Below are positions 27,564-36,910 of a DNA stretch of 64,000 bases, piece by piece. Position 1 is the stretch's first letter. Each line of letters starts with the position of its first letter. The stretch comes from Thiohalocapsa halophila. GTDB taxonomy: Bacteria; Pseudomonadota; Gammaproteobacteria; Chromatiales; Chromatiaceae. The notes beneath the pieces are model-generated. The model had not been told where the DNA came from. It saw nothing but the letters and a program-made list of their open reading frames with translations, and ran no database searches. The DNA is taken from the NCBI RefSeq assembly GCF_016583825.1, contig NZ_NRRV01000005.1:62001-126000 (forward strand). Reading direction: 5' to 3'. Made by a program: the position numbers and the translations under genes.

Positions 27564-28052
27564 TCAGCCGAAGGAGACGCTGACGGCAGCCGGCGGCGCG
27601 CGTCGCAACAGCACGGGGCGAAAGCGCCGGTCTTGCGCCAGCGAGCGGCTGTAGCGCGCGACCCACCGCAGCGCCATCCAGAAGCCGAGGCCTCCGCCCA
27701 GCAGGCTCAGCCACTCCGGACCGCCGGGCGTCGGGGGCGCTGCCCACAGCAGCGGCAGATGGCGTCCGAGGACGGCCCCCAGAATCAAGCCGAGCAGCGG
27801 GGCGAGATAGGCCGCTGCAGCAGCCCGCAGCATGGCCCCTTCGGGCACGCCGACGATGACCTGATCCCCGGTGGCCACGTCGAGACTGTTGGCGACTTCC
27901 AATCGCAGCGGGCGCCGGCCCAGGAAGCGATCCAGCAGCGACGTGCCGCAGCCCGCGGCGGCACTGCAGCTGCCGCAGGTGCTGCTGCGCACCGCCTCGA
28001 CCCATGCAGTGCCGTGGGTCGCGCGCACGACTGTAGCTTGTTCTTCGATCAA
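27564..28052 (-). CDS. rseC: SoxR-reducing system / sigma-E regulatory protein RseC (MucC)
   Basis: 162 residues if translation starts at a TTG giving (M)IEEQATVV, which matches the family's usual N-terminus; a TTG 87 bases further upstream is possible and no ATG is available. The Cys-rich motif CGSCSAAAGCG is near residue 27, with two transmembrane helices around residues 80-100 and 110-130. RseC/MucC modulates the sigma-E response and is part of the Rsx/Rse electron-transfer system. It lies downstream of mucB. The rare start codon suggests low translation. Confidence 0.85.
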   Translation of the reverse strand: MIEEQATVVRATHGTAWVEAVRSSTCGSCSAAAGCGTSLLDRFLGRRPLRLEVANSLDVATGDQVIVGVPEGAMLRAAAAAYLAPLLGLILGAVLGRHLPLLWAAPPTPGGPEWLSLLGGGLGFWMALRWVARYSRSLAQDRRFRPVLLRRAPPAAVSVSFG

Positions 28053-28215
28053 GGGCGATTCATCCCGGCGGGCTTCTTCTATGGCAGCAGGTATGGCAGC
28101 AGGATAGGTCGGCGCGGCGGCGCGCGCAATGCGCAGCAATCAGCCGCCGGCGACGGCACCGCGCCAGGCGGGCGCAACACCCGGGCGCAACGCCCGAGCG
28201 CAGGATACGCCTCGC

Positions 28216-29259
28216 TCACGGAGAATCCGCAACCTCGATATGCTCCAACACCATCTGCGCAGTCGCCGGTGGCACCTCCCCCACCACGGTGACTTGATGG
28301 CCGCCGACCCGCCCGCCAGCAGCGGTGACGGCGCCGAGCCGGGATTGTCCCATCAAAGCGCCGTGCATCGGGGGCTCCACGTAGATGGAGAAGGACGCCA
28401 GGCCGTCGCTGGCCACGCGCTGGTGGATGTCCTTGCCGTCGTCCCGCACCAACCGATCGCGGGAGATGATGCGAAAGCCCGGCGGCAGCTGCGTCGCCAC
28501 GACGCCCGCTTGCTGCGGCGCCTCAGCCTCCGACCCGGTCATCGCTGCCGGTGCTTGCGACGGCGCATCCACCGGGGGCGCAAAGGCTCGCTGGCCGCCG
28601 GCAGCGTCGAGGTCGATATCGATGTCCGTAAACATGATCTGCTGGATCGCTTGGCCGTCGCCGGTGAGCAGGTCCACTTTCAGCGGCAGGCCGCTCGCTT
28701 CGTCGATGTAGAAGCGGTAGCCGTAGCGATAGTCGTCCTTCGCGTGCACACCCACTACCCTGGTGTCGCGACCGGCGATGCGAAAACGCCCCAGGGACTC
28801 GATCCGATAGTGTCTGCGCAGCTGCGGGAAGTCCAAGGGCACACTGCGCAGGAAGCGGCTGTGCCCGTGGCCTTTGCGGACCGTGAGCGGCGCGGCGTCC
28901 GGCAGCATGCAGGTGACCCCCTGCGCATGGCGGGAGAGTGCGCGCACCGGCCCTGTCAGCGACAACAGGCTGTCACCCGGCATTCCGTTGTTCAGGCGGT
29001 GACTCACACGCAAAGCCGCCAGGTCCCCGCCGTGGAGGTAAACCAGCGTGCCTTCGAACTGGACCTGCTCCAGCGCCTGATTCATGCGCTCGAGCAACAG
29101 GCGCGGGTCGCCGCCGGCATGGGCGCTTGCCGTCCACAGCAGCCAGAGCGAGGCCAGGGCGGCTAGTGGCAGGGGTCGCAGCTCGCGCCGCACGCGACAC
29201 CAGAGCCGCATCGGCGCGCCAACGCGTGCTCGGACCGTCGGCATGGTCGCTCGCCGCAT
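28216..29259 (-). CDS. mucB: MucB/RseB sigma-E regulatory protein
   Basis: 347 residues. Signal sequence (LPLAALASLWLLWTASAHA) and the MucB/RseB N-terminal LolA-like domain opening LLERMNQALEQVQFEGTLVYLHGG. The C-terminal domain contains LPPGFRIISRDRL. In the periplasm RseB shields RseA from protease cleavage and senses mislocalised lipids or LPS. The start codon overlaps the rseA stop (TAATG-type overlap). Confidence 0.93.
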   Translation of the reverse strand: MRRATMPTVRARVGAPMRLWCRVRRELRPLPLAALASLWLLWTASAHAGGDPRLLLERMNQALEQVQFEGTLVYLHGGDLAALRVSHRLNNGMPGDSLLSLTGPVRALSRHAQGVTCMLPDAAPLTVRKGHGHSRFLRSVPLDFPQLRRHYRIESLGRFRIAGRDTRVVGVHAKDDYRYGYRFYIDEASGLPLKVDLLTGDGQAIQQIMFTDIDIDLDAAGGQRAFAPPVDAPSQAPAAMTGSEAEAPQQAGVVATQLPPGFRIISRDRLVRDDGKDIHQRVASDGLASFSIYVEPPMHGALMGQSRLGAVTAAGGRVGGHQVTVVGEVPPATAQMVLEHIEVADSP

Positions 29260-29786
29260 TAGGGCCGACGCTCGTAGCCGATGACCGCGGCGTAAGCGGC
29301 GACGCCCGAGCGGCCGATTCCTGCGGCTTGCTCTTGGTGCGTCACCAACAGCCGGTCGAGTCTGGCGCGCACGGCGGGATCGGGCTGCTGCCAGCGCTCC
29401 GCCGTATCGGCTGCCGCGAGACGGGGCGTATCCAGATACGGCAGCAACGGGCTCCTCAGCACGACGGCGAGGCCCAGCACCAACAGCCCTGCGGCGACGG
29501 CTCCCACCACCGGCCGCCGCATCCAGTTGGCGGCGCGCGTCGTCGACGACACCGCCGGTACCCGACTGTCGTCATCAATGGACGCCCGCACCCGTGCGGC
29601 CGTCTCCCGTGCGGCGATGTCGTTCGGCTCGTGGCGCAGCGCGCGACCGATCACGTGCCAGCGCTCCCAACGCCCGGCCAGATCCGGCGAGCGCATCAAA
29701 TCGTTGACGGCGGCGGCGGCCTCAAACCGACCGACCTCACCATCCATTAGGGCCGAGACACGCTGCCGCTGCTGCTCCGTGCTCAT
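29259..29786 (-). CDS. rseA: Anti-sigma-E factor RseA (MucA)
   Basis: 175 residues. The N-terminal cytoplasmic anti-sigma domain begins with QRVSALMDGEVGRFEAAAAV and has the helix WERWHVIGRALR. One transmembrane helix (VVGAVAAGLLVLGLAVVL, about residues 93-110) precedes a ~60-residue periplasmic tail. It holds RpoE inactive at the membrane. Located between rpoE and mucB, overlapping mucB. Confidence 0.92.
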   Translation of the reverse strand: MSTEQQRQRVSALMDGEVGRFEAAAAVNDLMRSPDLAGRWERWHVIGRALRHEPNDIAARETAARVRASIDDDSRVPAVSSTTRAANWMRRPVVGAVAAGLLVLGLAVVLRSPLLPYLDTPRLAAADTAERWQQPDPAVRARLDRLLVTHQEQAAGIGRSGVAAYAAVIGYERRP

Positions 29787-29932
29787 ATCGAACCCCCGGA
29801 AAAGGCTTTCAGTTGTGTGACGATGGTCTTCTGCGTCGGCTGCACATCATGCCGACTGCGCTCGGACCTTCAAGGACCGGCCGCGTCGGGCGGGCGGCCT
29901 CTGCATTTGCGTTGATCCGGCGCAGCCCCGTC

Positions 29933-30511
29933 TCAGGACATCAGCAGGGGCCGCAGCCGCTTGTCGATCGCCTCCCGCGCCCGAAAGATGCGTGAGCGCA
30001 CCGTGCCGATGGGGCAGGACATGGCCGTCGCGATTTCCTCGTAGCTCATGCCTTCGAGCTCGCGCAGGACGATGGCCGTGCGCAGGTCCTCCGGCAGGCC
30101 GTCCAGCGCGGCCTGCACGTTCTCGGCGATCTCGTCGGTGAGCAGCTCGCGCTCCGGCGTCGCTTGCTCGCGCAGACGGATGCCAACATCCATCTGCTCC
30201 GCCACCTCGGCCTCGACGTCATCGCCCGGCGGCCGCCGACCCTGGGCGACCATATAATTTTTCACCGTGTTGATGGCGATGCGGTAGATCCAGGTGTAGA
30301 ACGCACTTTCGCCCCGAAAGCCCGGCAGCGCACGGTAGGCCTTCAGGAAGGCCTCCTGTGTCACGTCCATGACTTCGTTGCTGTCGCGCAAGTAGCGGGC
30401 GATCAGCGCCGACACACGCTGCTGGTACTTGAGCACCAACAAGTCGAAGGCACGCCCATCGCCGCGTTGCGCCCGCTCCACCAGCGCCTGGTCCGCTTCC
30501 CGCTCACTCAT
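29933..30511 (-). CDS. rpoE: RNA polymerase sigma factor RpoE (AlgU)
   Basis: 192 residues. Region 2 includes DVTQEAFLKAYRALPGFRG and FYTWIYRIAINTVKNY; region 4 includes LPEDLRTAIVLRELEGMSYEEIA and CPIGTVRSRIFRAREAI. The ATG has GGGAGG 6 bases upstream. It directs envelope-stress transcription. The upstream sigma-E-like promoter suggests autoregulation. It is the first gene of rpoE-rseA-mucB-rseC. Confidence 0.97.
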   Translation of the reverse strand: MSEREADQALVERAQRGDGRAFDLLVLKYQQRVSALIARYLRDSNEVMDVTQEAFLKAYRALPGFRGESAFYTWIYRIAINTVKNYMVAQGRRPPGDDVEAEVAEQMDVGIRLREQATPERELLTDEIAENVQAALDGLPEDLRTAIVLRELEGMSYEEIATAMSCPIGTVRSRIFRAREAIDKRLRPLLMS

Positions 30512-30567
30512 GGCGCCTCCCGGCACCGCATGAGCGGCGAGCCGGACCGCGCCTGTTGCATGTTGCC

Positions 30568-30595
30568 ATTGACACTCACCAGCACAGTTAAGTTC
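30568..30595 (-). promoter_or_regulatory. Sigma-E-type promoter of the rpoE operon
   Basis: On the minus strand GAACTT (30590-30595) is followed after 16 bases by GTCAAT (30568-30573). This fits the sigma-E consensus GGAACTT-N16-GTCAAA. Its downstream end is ~57 bases before the rpoE ATG, a suitable place for an autoregulated promoter. The rest of the ~490-bp region between rpoE and nadB shows no ORF I trust and should also hold the divergent nadB promoter. Confidence 0.65.
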
Positions 30596-31003
30596 GCACG
30601 CCGCCGCATCCAGACTGACACAGCGCAAAGCCAGCGCCCCGTCGCGTGTAGGCTCGCGCACCGTCAGCGACGCGCGCCACCCGAGTTGATGCTCAGCTAC
30701 ATGCGGGCAAACCATTGCATCAAAATGGGTCTCTTGCGGTTTTTCAGGCTTTGACCATGCTATATCGAAACATGTCAAAACTTTGTCTACCCAGAAACCA
30801 GACGCAGTACTCGAGCCGCCAAACAAAGGCTGAGCCGCCAGGCCTCGCGACCTTGACCGATCCACGGGCCGCCAGCAGTTACGCTAGCTTGTGCCGCGCG
30901 CACCCCGGCTCAGGACGAGCCGCCTGCCCACCGTGCGGCCCCGGCTGCCGATGCTGCGCCCTGTCGTGCGATGATCGCCGTAACCCCATCCTCGGACCCG
31001 CCC

Positions 31004-32635
31004 ATGACGACACCCCACCGCCACGACGTGCTCATCATCGGCAGCGGTGCCGCCGGTTTGAGCCTGGCACTCAGGCTCCACCCCGAGCTCAACGTCGCTG
31101 TTCTATCCAAGCGCGAGCTGCGCGAAGGCAACACGCTCTACGCCCAAGGCGGTATCTCGGCCGTGCTGGACGCCGCGGATTCGGTGGAGTCGCACGTGCA
31201 GGACACACTGAGCGCGGGCGCCGGACTCTGCGACGAGACCATGGTGCGCCTCGTGGTCGAGCAGGGCCCGCAAAATATCCGCTGGCTGCTGGGCGAAGGG
31301 GTGCAATTTACCCGTGGCGAGCAATACCGAGACGCCGAGGGCTATCACCTGACGCGCGAGGGTGGCCACTCCCACCGCCGGGTCGTGCACGCCGCCGATG
31401 CCACCGGACGCGCCGTCGAAGACACCCTCGAAGGGCAGGTGCGGGCACGGTCCAACGTGGATCTGTTCGAGCACTATACCGCCATCGATCTCATCGACGC
31501 CCTGCGCGTCGGCGCCGACGAGCACCGCTGCATCGGCGCCTACTGCCTCAACAGCGTCAGTGGTGAGGTGGAGACCTTCCTCGCGCGCTTCGTGGTCATC
31601 GCCACCGGCGGCGCCAGCAAGGCTTACCTCTACACCAGCAACCCGGACGTGGCCACCGGTGACGGCATCGCCATGGCCTGGCGGGCCGGCTGCCGCACCG
31701 CCAACATGGAGTTCATCCAGTTCCACCCGACCTGTCTCTACCACCCCAAGGCCAAGTCCTTTCTCATCACCGAGGCCCTGCGCGGCGAAGGCGCGCGGCT
31801 GCTGCTGCCGAACGGTGATCGGTTCATGCCGCGCTTCGATGAGCGGGCCGAGCTGGCGCCGCGCGACGTCGTCGCCCGCGCCATCGACCACGAGATGAAG
31901 CGCATCGGCAGCAAGTACGTGCTGCTGGACATCAGCCACCGCGAGCCAGAATTCATCCGCGAGCACTTCCCCACCATCCACGCCCGCTGCCTAGAGCTCG
32001 GCATCGACATGACCACCGAGCCCCTGCCGGTGGTGCCGGCGGCGCACTACACTTGCGGCGGCATCGTCACCGACGCGCGCGCCCGCGCCGACCGCCCCGG
32101 GCTCTACGTCATCGGCGAGGCCGGCTACACCGGCCTGCACGGCGCCAACCGCATGGCCAGCAACTCGCTGCTGGAGTGCCTGGTGTTCGGCGAGCTGGCG
32201 GCGCAGGACATCGAATCCCTTGCCGACGGCTGGCCCGAGCCCCCGGCGGCCCCGCCCTGGGATGCCAGCCGCGTCACCGTGCCGGACGAAGAAGTCGTCA
32301 TCTCCCACAACTGGGAGGAGCTGCGGCGCTTCATGTGGGACTACGTCGGCATCGTGCGCACCAACAAGCGCCTGATGCGCGCCAAGCGCCGCATCGACCT
32401 GCTGCGCCAGGAGATCATCGAGAACTACAGCGACTTCCGCGTCGACACCGACCTGCTGGAGCTGCGCAATCTGGTGGAAGTCGCCGACCTCATCGTCCAA
32501 TCCGCCCAGCGCCGCCGCGAGAGCCGCGGCCTGCACTACACCCTGGATCACCCGCTGCCGGACGCGACCCAGCTGAGCCCGACGCTGCTGATTCCGGATC
32601 GGTATCGGCCGCGGCCGGAGCGGTGGCTAGGTTAG
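31004..32635 (+). CDS. nadB: L-aspartate oxidase
   Basis: 543 residues from the ATG giving [19 protein letters not shown]; an ATG 33 bases upstream is an alternative. NadB oxidises L-aspartate to iminoaspartate for NAD synthesis. FAD motif [11 protein letters not shown], then [39 protein letters not shown] and [20 protein letters not shown] are the family signatures; a C-terminal three-helix domain follows. Divergent from rpoE, a common arrangement in gammaproteobacteria. Confidence 0.95.
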   Translation: MTTPHRHDVLIIGSGAAGLSLALRLHPELNVAVLSKRELREGNTLYAQGGISAVLDAADSVESHVQDTLSAGAGLCDETMVRLVVEQGPQNIRWLLGEGVQFTRGEQYRDAEGYHLTREGGHSHRRVVHAADATGRAVEDTLEGQVRARSNVDLFEHYTAIDLIDALRVGADEHRCIGAYCLNSVSGEVETFLARFVVIATGGASKAYLYTSNPDVATGDGIAMAWRAGCRTANMEFIQFHPTCLYHPKAKSFLITEALRGEGARLLLPNGDRFMPRFDERAELAPRDVVARAIDHEMKRIGSKYVLLDISHREPEFIREHFPTIHARCLELGIDMTTEPLPVVPAAHYTCGGIVTDARARADRPGLYVIGEAGYTGLHGANRMASNSLLECLVFGELAAQDIESLADGWPEPPAAPPWDASRVTVPDEEVVISHNWEELRRFMWDYVGIVRTNKRLMRAKRRIDLLRQEIIENYSDFRVDTDLLELRNLVEVADLIVQSAQRRRESRGLHYTLDHPLPDATQLSPTLLIPDRYRPRPERWLG

Positions 32636-32636
32636 G

Positions 32637-32855
32637 TTGCGCTGCTTGACGAGGGTGGAGCAGTTAGCGAAGCTAACCGGCCTGTCAAAGACAGCCGCCG
32701 TCGAGCGGGCCGTCGACCAGTTGCTCGCCGAGACCGTCGCTCCGGCAAATTCGGCCGCCCAGATGGCAGCCCTTCTTCAGCAGATCGACCGCCTCCCCGA
32801 CCGCGCCGACGCCTTCGATCCGTTGGATTGGGATAGTCACGGTCTGCCCCAGTGA
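32637..32855 (+). CDS. VapB-type antitoxin, N-terminally short
   Basis: 72 residues from a TTG one base after the nadB stop. The segment VEQLAKLTGLSKTAAVERAVDQLLAE matches the helical part of the VapB/Rv0623-type antitoxin family, and the C-terminal half has the acidic/hydrophobic toxin-binding tail. The DNA-binding beta-strand normally found before this helix is missing, as though the 5' end was lost when the pair became fused to the nadB end. Four-base GTGA overlap with the downstream PIN toxin supports a functional pair. Confidence 0.65.
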   Translation: MRCLTRVEQLAKLTGLSKTAAVERAVDQLLAETVAPANSAAQMAALLQQIDRLPDRADAFDPLDWDSHGLPQ

Positions 32856-33274
32856 GCGCCGCTGGCGTGATCGTCGCCGATATCTCAGCGCTGGTGGCGA
32901 TTGTCTTTGCCGAGCCCGACCGCCATGCCTTTCTCAGGGCCATCCAGGAGGCCGACAAGGTCCTGCTCACCAGCGTATCGGCCGTGGAGACCCGCATGGT
33001 CGTACACGGTCGAAGCGGCGAGCCCGCGGTCGTGCTGCTGAACGATCTTCTGCGGCTGCCAGACTTCGAGATCGTTCCGCCCGGACCGCCGGAAGCGGAT
33101 GCCGCGTTCGCCGCATCCATTGCCTACGGCAAAGGCAGCGGGCACCCAGCCAGGCTCAATTTCGGCGACATCTTCAGCTACGCTCTGGCCAAGGTGCGTG
33201 GCCTGCCCCTTCTGTTCAAAGGCCAAGATTTCTCCCAGACCGACATCGCCCCGGTGCCGGGCTCGGACCCCTGA
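32852..33274 (+). CDS. VapC-type PIN-domain toxin
   Basis: 140 residues with a GTG start overlapping the antitoxin stop. PIN-domain acidic residues are visible: Asp in VIVADISALVAI (about residue 10), Glu in SAVETRMVV (about 46), Asp in NFGDIFSYALAK (about 105) and Asp in KGQDFSQTD (about 125). VapC toxins are tRNA- or rRNA-cleaving RNases inhibited by VapB. The length fits the family. Confidence 0.85.
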   Translation: MSAAGVIVADISALVAIVFAEPDRHAFLRAIQEADKVLLTSVSAVETRMVVHGRSGEPAVVLLNDLLRLPDFEIVPPGPPEADAAFAASIAYGKGSGHPARLNFGDIFSYALAKVRGLPLLFKGQDFSQTDIAPVPGSDP

Positions 33275-33320
33275 TACGGATTCTCGCGGCAAATTGCCCC
33301 TTGTCGCTTTAACAATCTTG

Positions 33321-33446
33321 GTTCAGCCCGTCGTTAGCTACCAGGTCATCGCCACGCTCAAGGAGCCGAACCGCCGCCGCGTCCGCATCCCGCCCTTCGA
33401 CGCCATCGAGCTGACGCTCGACCAGGTGCTCGGCGGCGGGCAATAG
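33321..33446 (+). pseudogene. Possible 3' gene remnant
   Basis: A short frame ending at a TAG carries VSYQVIATLKEPNRRRVRIPPFDAIEL-like coding (shown only in part: LKEPNRRRVRIPPFDAIEL), which has the composition of real protein. It has no start codon of its own and no neighbour it could join. It may be the end of a deleted gene in this toxin-antitoxin region. I cannot name the family. The remaining ~100 bases before brnA show nothing. Confidence 0.3.
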
Positions 33447-33547
33447 CGCCGGCGGCAGCACAGCAGGGGTCGGCGGCGGAGCGCTTCCGCGAGGCGAGCC
33501 CGGCCATAGGCTGACCGCCAGGGTCGACGCTTGACTGACGGAGTGCG

Positions 33548-33796
33548 TCAGAGATTGGCGGCGGTCAGCTCCTCGCGCAGGACGCGACGTAGCGTTGTCT
33601 CGAGGTCGGCGCCGCTCTTGCGCTCGATGTGCTCGCGCAAGGCCTCATTGATGAGGCTCTGGTAGTTGCCGCCGCCGCGAACCCGTCCGCGGAACCACTC
33701 GATGATGTCCGGATCGAGACGGATGGTGATCCGCTCCTTGTTGCTCTTGACGATGGCGCCGCGCTGGCTGTCGGTGAAGTCGTACTCGTCGCGCAT
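33548..33796 (-). CDS. brnA: BrnA-type antitoxin
   Basis: 82 residues. The ribbon-helix-helix-like segment KERITIRLDPDIIEWFRGR, followed by NYQSLINEALREHIERK, is typical of BrnA/CopG antitoxins, with a C-terminal helical tail. It begins 4 bases after the brnT stop, in the toxin-first order usual for brnTA. Confidence 0.85.
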   Translation of the reverse strand: MRDEYDFTDSQRGAIVKSNKERITIRLDPDIIEWFRGRVRGGGNYQSLINEALREHIERKSGADLETTLRRVLREELTAANL

Positions 33797-33800
33797 GGGT

Positions 33801-34097
33801 TCAGCCTTGCTCGTAGTGCCGGCGCTCGGCAGGCGTTGCCGGGCGCGCGGAGATGAGGCGGATGATCTGGTGGTCGGGTTGGGCGTAGACCACCAGCAGC
33901 ACGCGGCCGAAGGCGTCCGTACCGGTGATCAGGAAGCGCTGCTCCGCGTGGTGGTCAGGGTCCCGCATTGAGCAGGACAGGTCGTCGTAGAAGACTTCCA
34001 CCGCATCCGCGAAGTCGACTCCGTGCTTGCGCCGATTCGCCTGGCGCTTGATCTCGTACCACGCGAAGTCGATATCCGTGAGCCCGAGTGTATGCAC
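33801..34097 (-). CDS. brnT: BrnT-type RNase toxin
   Basis: 98 residues. The family signatures are clear: FAWYEIKRQANRRKHGVDF at the N-terminus, a central RFLITGTDAFGRVLLVVYA and the C-terminal [19 protein letters not shown]. BrnT is a RelE-fold RNase neutralised by BrnA. The pair lies 42 bases downstream of the hypF stop on the same strand and may be read through from hypF. Confidence 0.9.
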   Translation of the reverse strand: MHTLGLTDIDFAWYEIKRQANRRKHGVDFADAVEVFYDDLSCSMRDPDHHAEQRFLITGTDAFGRVLLVVYAQPDHQIIRLISARPATPAERRHYEQG

Positions 34098-34139
34098 AAA
34101 CGCCCGACTTGACCAGCAGCAAGGCCACGGCCCGTCGTT

Positions 34140-36509
34140 CTAGTGCATCAGGAGTGCAGCGGCGACGGCCTGGCCCAAGGCGAGCCCGCCGTCGTTGCTC
34201 GGCACGCGGTGGTGGGTGAGCACGTCCAGACCCGCTGCCCGCAGCCGTGCGCACAGCGCTTCGAACAGGGTGCGGTTCTGTAGCACGCCGCCGGACAAGG
34301 CGACGGTCGCTACGCCATGGGCCGCCGCCAGCTCTACCGACAGCTCGGTCAGTGCATCGGCGAGGCCCCCGTGGAAGCGCGTCGCCACCTGCCTCGCATC
34401 GGCGCCGGCGGCGAGGTCGTCGCACAGGGCCCGCCACATGGGCGCCGGGTCCAGTACGCGTGCACCGGCCTGATCCGTGAATGCGAACGGATAGCCGGTG
34501 GCTTCTTCCAGGGGGCCGCAATGGGTCTCCAACTCGATGGCCGCCTGGCCCTCGTAGGCGATGGCGTCCGTGCAGATGCCCACTGCCGCCGCGACCGCAT
34601 CAAAGAGCCGCCCGCAGGACGATGTCAGCGGGGCGTTGATGTCGCCCGCCAGCATGCGTCGGAGCAGCCCGACCGGGCGTGCGGCCAAGTCCTGTGCCAA
34701 AGGCAGGTCCGCATGCTCGAGCACGAAGGTATCCCAGCCGAAGGCGGCGTCCAGATGGGCGAAGAGCATCCGCCAGGGCTCCAGGATGGCCTTGCTGCCC
34801 CCCGGCAGCGGCACTTGTCGCAGATGCGCGACCCGGAGCAGGTTCGTATACCCGCCGACGAGCCACTCCCCGCCCCAGACGCTGCCGTCGTCGCCGTAGC
34901 CGGAGCCGTCGAGCGCGACGCCGAGCACAGGCGGACCGTCCGCCGGCCATTGGTTGTCCGCGAGCACGGCGGCGATGTGGGCGCGGTGGTGCTGGAGCTC
35001 GAGGACGGGCACACCAAGCTCCGCGCCCAGACCCCGGCCCACCCGGGAGGCGTGATAGCTCGGGTGTGCGTCCACGGCCACCGCGGCGGGCTTGTGCTCG
35101 TAGAGCCGGCGATAGAGCTCGATGGTGTGCTCGAACTCCCGCGCCGTGGCGGCGTCATGGAGATCGCCCAAGTGCTGGGAGAGCACGGCCTGGCCGTCCT
35201 GGAGCAGGCAGAGAGTGTTCTTGAGCTCGCCGCCCATGGCGAGCACCGGCGGCAGCGCCGCCATGGCCTTCGGCAGAGTCAGGGGCGCCGGCGCAAAGCC
35301 GCGGGCGCGGCGCAGCAGCCGCGGGGCGCCGTCCATGATGCGCGCCACCGAGTCGTCCACGCGGTTGACGATGTCGCGGTCGTGCAGCACGAGCACATCG
35401 GCAATGCCCCCGAGGCGTCGGCGGGCGTCGGCGTTGTCGATGCACTGGGGCTCGTCGCTGCGGTTGCCGCTGGTCATCACCACGGGCCGATCCCAGTCCG
35501 CCAGCAGCAGGTGGTGGAGCGGGCTGTAGGGCAGCATGAAGCCGAGCGTCGTCTGCGTCGGCGCCACCCCCGGAGCGAGACCGGCCGGCGCCCGCGCCGG
35601 CAGCAGCACGATGGGCGCCGCCGGCTGCGCGAGCAGCTCTGCCGAGCCCGGCTCCAGCTCGGCGTAGCCGGCGATGACATCCAGGTCGCGGGCCATCAGC
35701 GCAAAGGGCTTGGCATAGCGGCCCTTGCGGCGGCGCAGCTCGGCGACCGCCTCGGCATTGGCGGCGTCGCAGGCGAGGTGGAAGCCGCCGATGCCTTTGA
35801 TGGCCAGGATGCGGCCTGCCGCCAGCATCGCGCTCGCGGCGGCGAGCGCGTCCGCGGCACCCGCGGCGGTCGGGTCCAGCGCGTTACCCGCGGCATCCTC
35901 CAGCCAGACCCTGGGTCCGCACACCGGGCAGGCGTTGGGCTGGGCATGGAAGCGCCGATCTGCCGGGTCCTCGTATTCGCGCTGGCAGGCCGGGCACATG
36001 GGGAACACGGCCATGCTGGTGTTGGCGCGGTCGTAGGGGATGGCGCGGACGATGGACAGCCGGGGGCCGCAGTGGGTGCAGTTGGTGAAGGGATAGCGAT
36101 GGCGGCGATCGGCGGGGTCGGCGATCTCCGCCCGGCAGGCCGGGCAGGTGGCGGCGTCCGGCACCACGCCGGTGTGCACGCCGGTGGCGGCGCTGTGCTC
36201 GATGACGAAGTCGGCCCCGACCGCGCCGGCTCCGCCCCAGACGCTCCGCTCGATGCTGTCGATGCGCGCGAGCGGCGGCTGTTCCGCCCGCAGCCGCCGG
36301 CACAGGGCGTCGATGGCGGGCGCGGAGCCCGCCGCACGGATCAGCACACCGTCGCCGTCATTGCGCACGCTGCCGGCGAGCCCGAGCGCCCGGGCCAAGC
36401 GCCAGACTGTGGGCCGGAAGCCGACGCCCTGCACCAGTCCGCGCACGCGGATCAGCGCGCCCGCGTCGTCGGATGCGGACTCGCCCTGCGGTGCTGGTGT
36501 CTTCGCCAT
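34140..36509 (-). CDS. hypF: Carbamoyltransferase HypF
   Basis: 789 residues with the full domain order: N-terminal acylphosphatase (VRGLVQGVGFRPTVWRLAR), two zinc-finger pairs (CPACRAEI, CTHCGPRL, CPACQREY, CPVCGPRVW), a YrdC-like domain (KGIGGFHLACDA) and a Kae1-like carbamoyltransferase domain (HHRAHIAAVLAD, VALDGSGYGDDGSVWGGE, ALSGGVLQNRTL). HypF makes the thiocyanate precursor of the CN ligands of [NiFe] hydrogenase. No other hyp or hydrogenase gene is in this window. Confidence 0.96.
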   Translation of the reverse strand: MAKTPAPQGESASDDAGALIRVRGLVQGVGFRPTVWRLARALGLAGSVRNDGDGVLIRAAGSAPAIDALCRRLRAEQPPLARIDSIERSVWGGAGAVGADFVIEHSAATGVHTGVVPDAATCPACRAEIADPADRRHRYPFTNCTHCGPRLSIVRAIPYDRANTSMAVFPMCPACQREYEDPADRRFHAQPNACPVCGPRVWLEDAAGNALDPTAAGAADALAAASAMLAAGRILAIKGIGGFHLACDAANAEAVAELRRRKGRYAKPFALMARDLDVIAGYAELEPGSAELLAQPAAPIVLLPARAPAGLAPGVAPTQTTLGFMLPYSPLHHLLLADWDRPVVMTSGNRSDEPQCIDNADARRRLGGIADVLVLHDRDIVNRVDDSVARIMDGAPRLLRRARGFAPAPLTLPKAMAALPPVLAMGGELKNTLCLLQDGQAVLSQHLGDLHDAATAREFEHTIELYRRLYEHKPAAVAVDAHPSYHASRVGRGLGAELGVPVLELQHHRAHIAAVLADNQWPADGPPVLGVALDGSGYGDDGSVWGGEWLVGGYTNLLRVAHLRQVPLPGGSKAILEPWRMLFAHLDAAFGWDTFVLEHADLPLAQDLAARPVGLLRRMLAGDINAPLTSSCGRLFDAVAAAVGICTDAIAYEGQAAIELETHCGPLEEATGYPFAFTDQAGARVLDPAPMWRALCDDLAAGADARQVATRFHGGLADALTELSVELAAAHGVATVALSGGVLQNRTLFEALCARLRAAGLDVLTHHRVPSNDGGLALGQAVAAALLMH

Positions 36510-36760
36510 GTCGCTATGGACCAGCGCGCTGCGCTGATGATTCCCGGACTCGATATCGCAGGAGCTCTTCGTGATCTGCGTGTGCTTCGTGGTGAACTGC
36601 TCTTACCAGGCTTAAGAGAAGCTCTCGCAGCGGCCTTGATCATAACTCCGACCGCCTTGGGCGCTGACTGCGTAGTCAGGCCATACTGGCCTGCCACAAT
36701 CAAGGTTGAAAGCCCCGGCTACGCAGGGTGCGCCCGCGGGGCTTGGTCGTCAGCGCGACC

Positions 36761-36832
36761 GGTAGGGTGGACGAGCGACAGCGAAGTCCACCCCGGGCCA
36801 CTGGTGGACGGAGCTGCGCTTGTCCACCCTAC
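36761..36832. repeat. Paired palindromes with GTAGGGTGGAC arms
   Basis: GTAGGGTGGAC (36762-36772) is complemented by GTCCACCCTAC (36822-36832), and within it AAGTCCACC and GGTGGAC allow two smaller hairpins. This is a REP-like intergenic palindrome between hypF and tRNA-Pro. The rest of 36510-36910 holds no gene I can support. Confidence 0.7.
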
Positions 36833-36910
36833 GCCCTACGACCTAAGCCCTGCACCTGCCCGAATGGTCGGAGCTGTGATCGAGGCCCTCGGAGCGCCGC
36901 AGGCGCGCAC

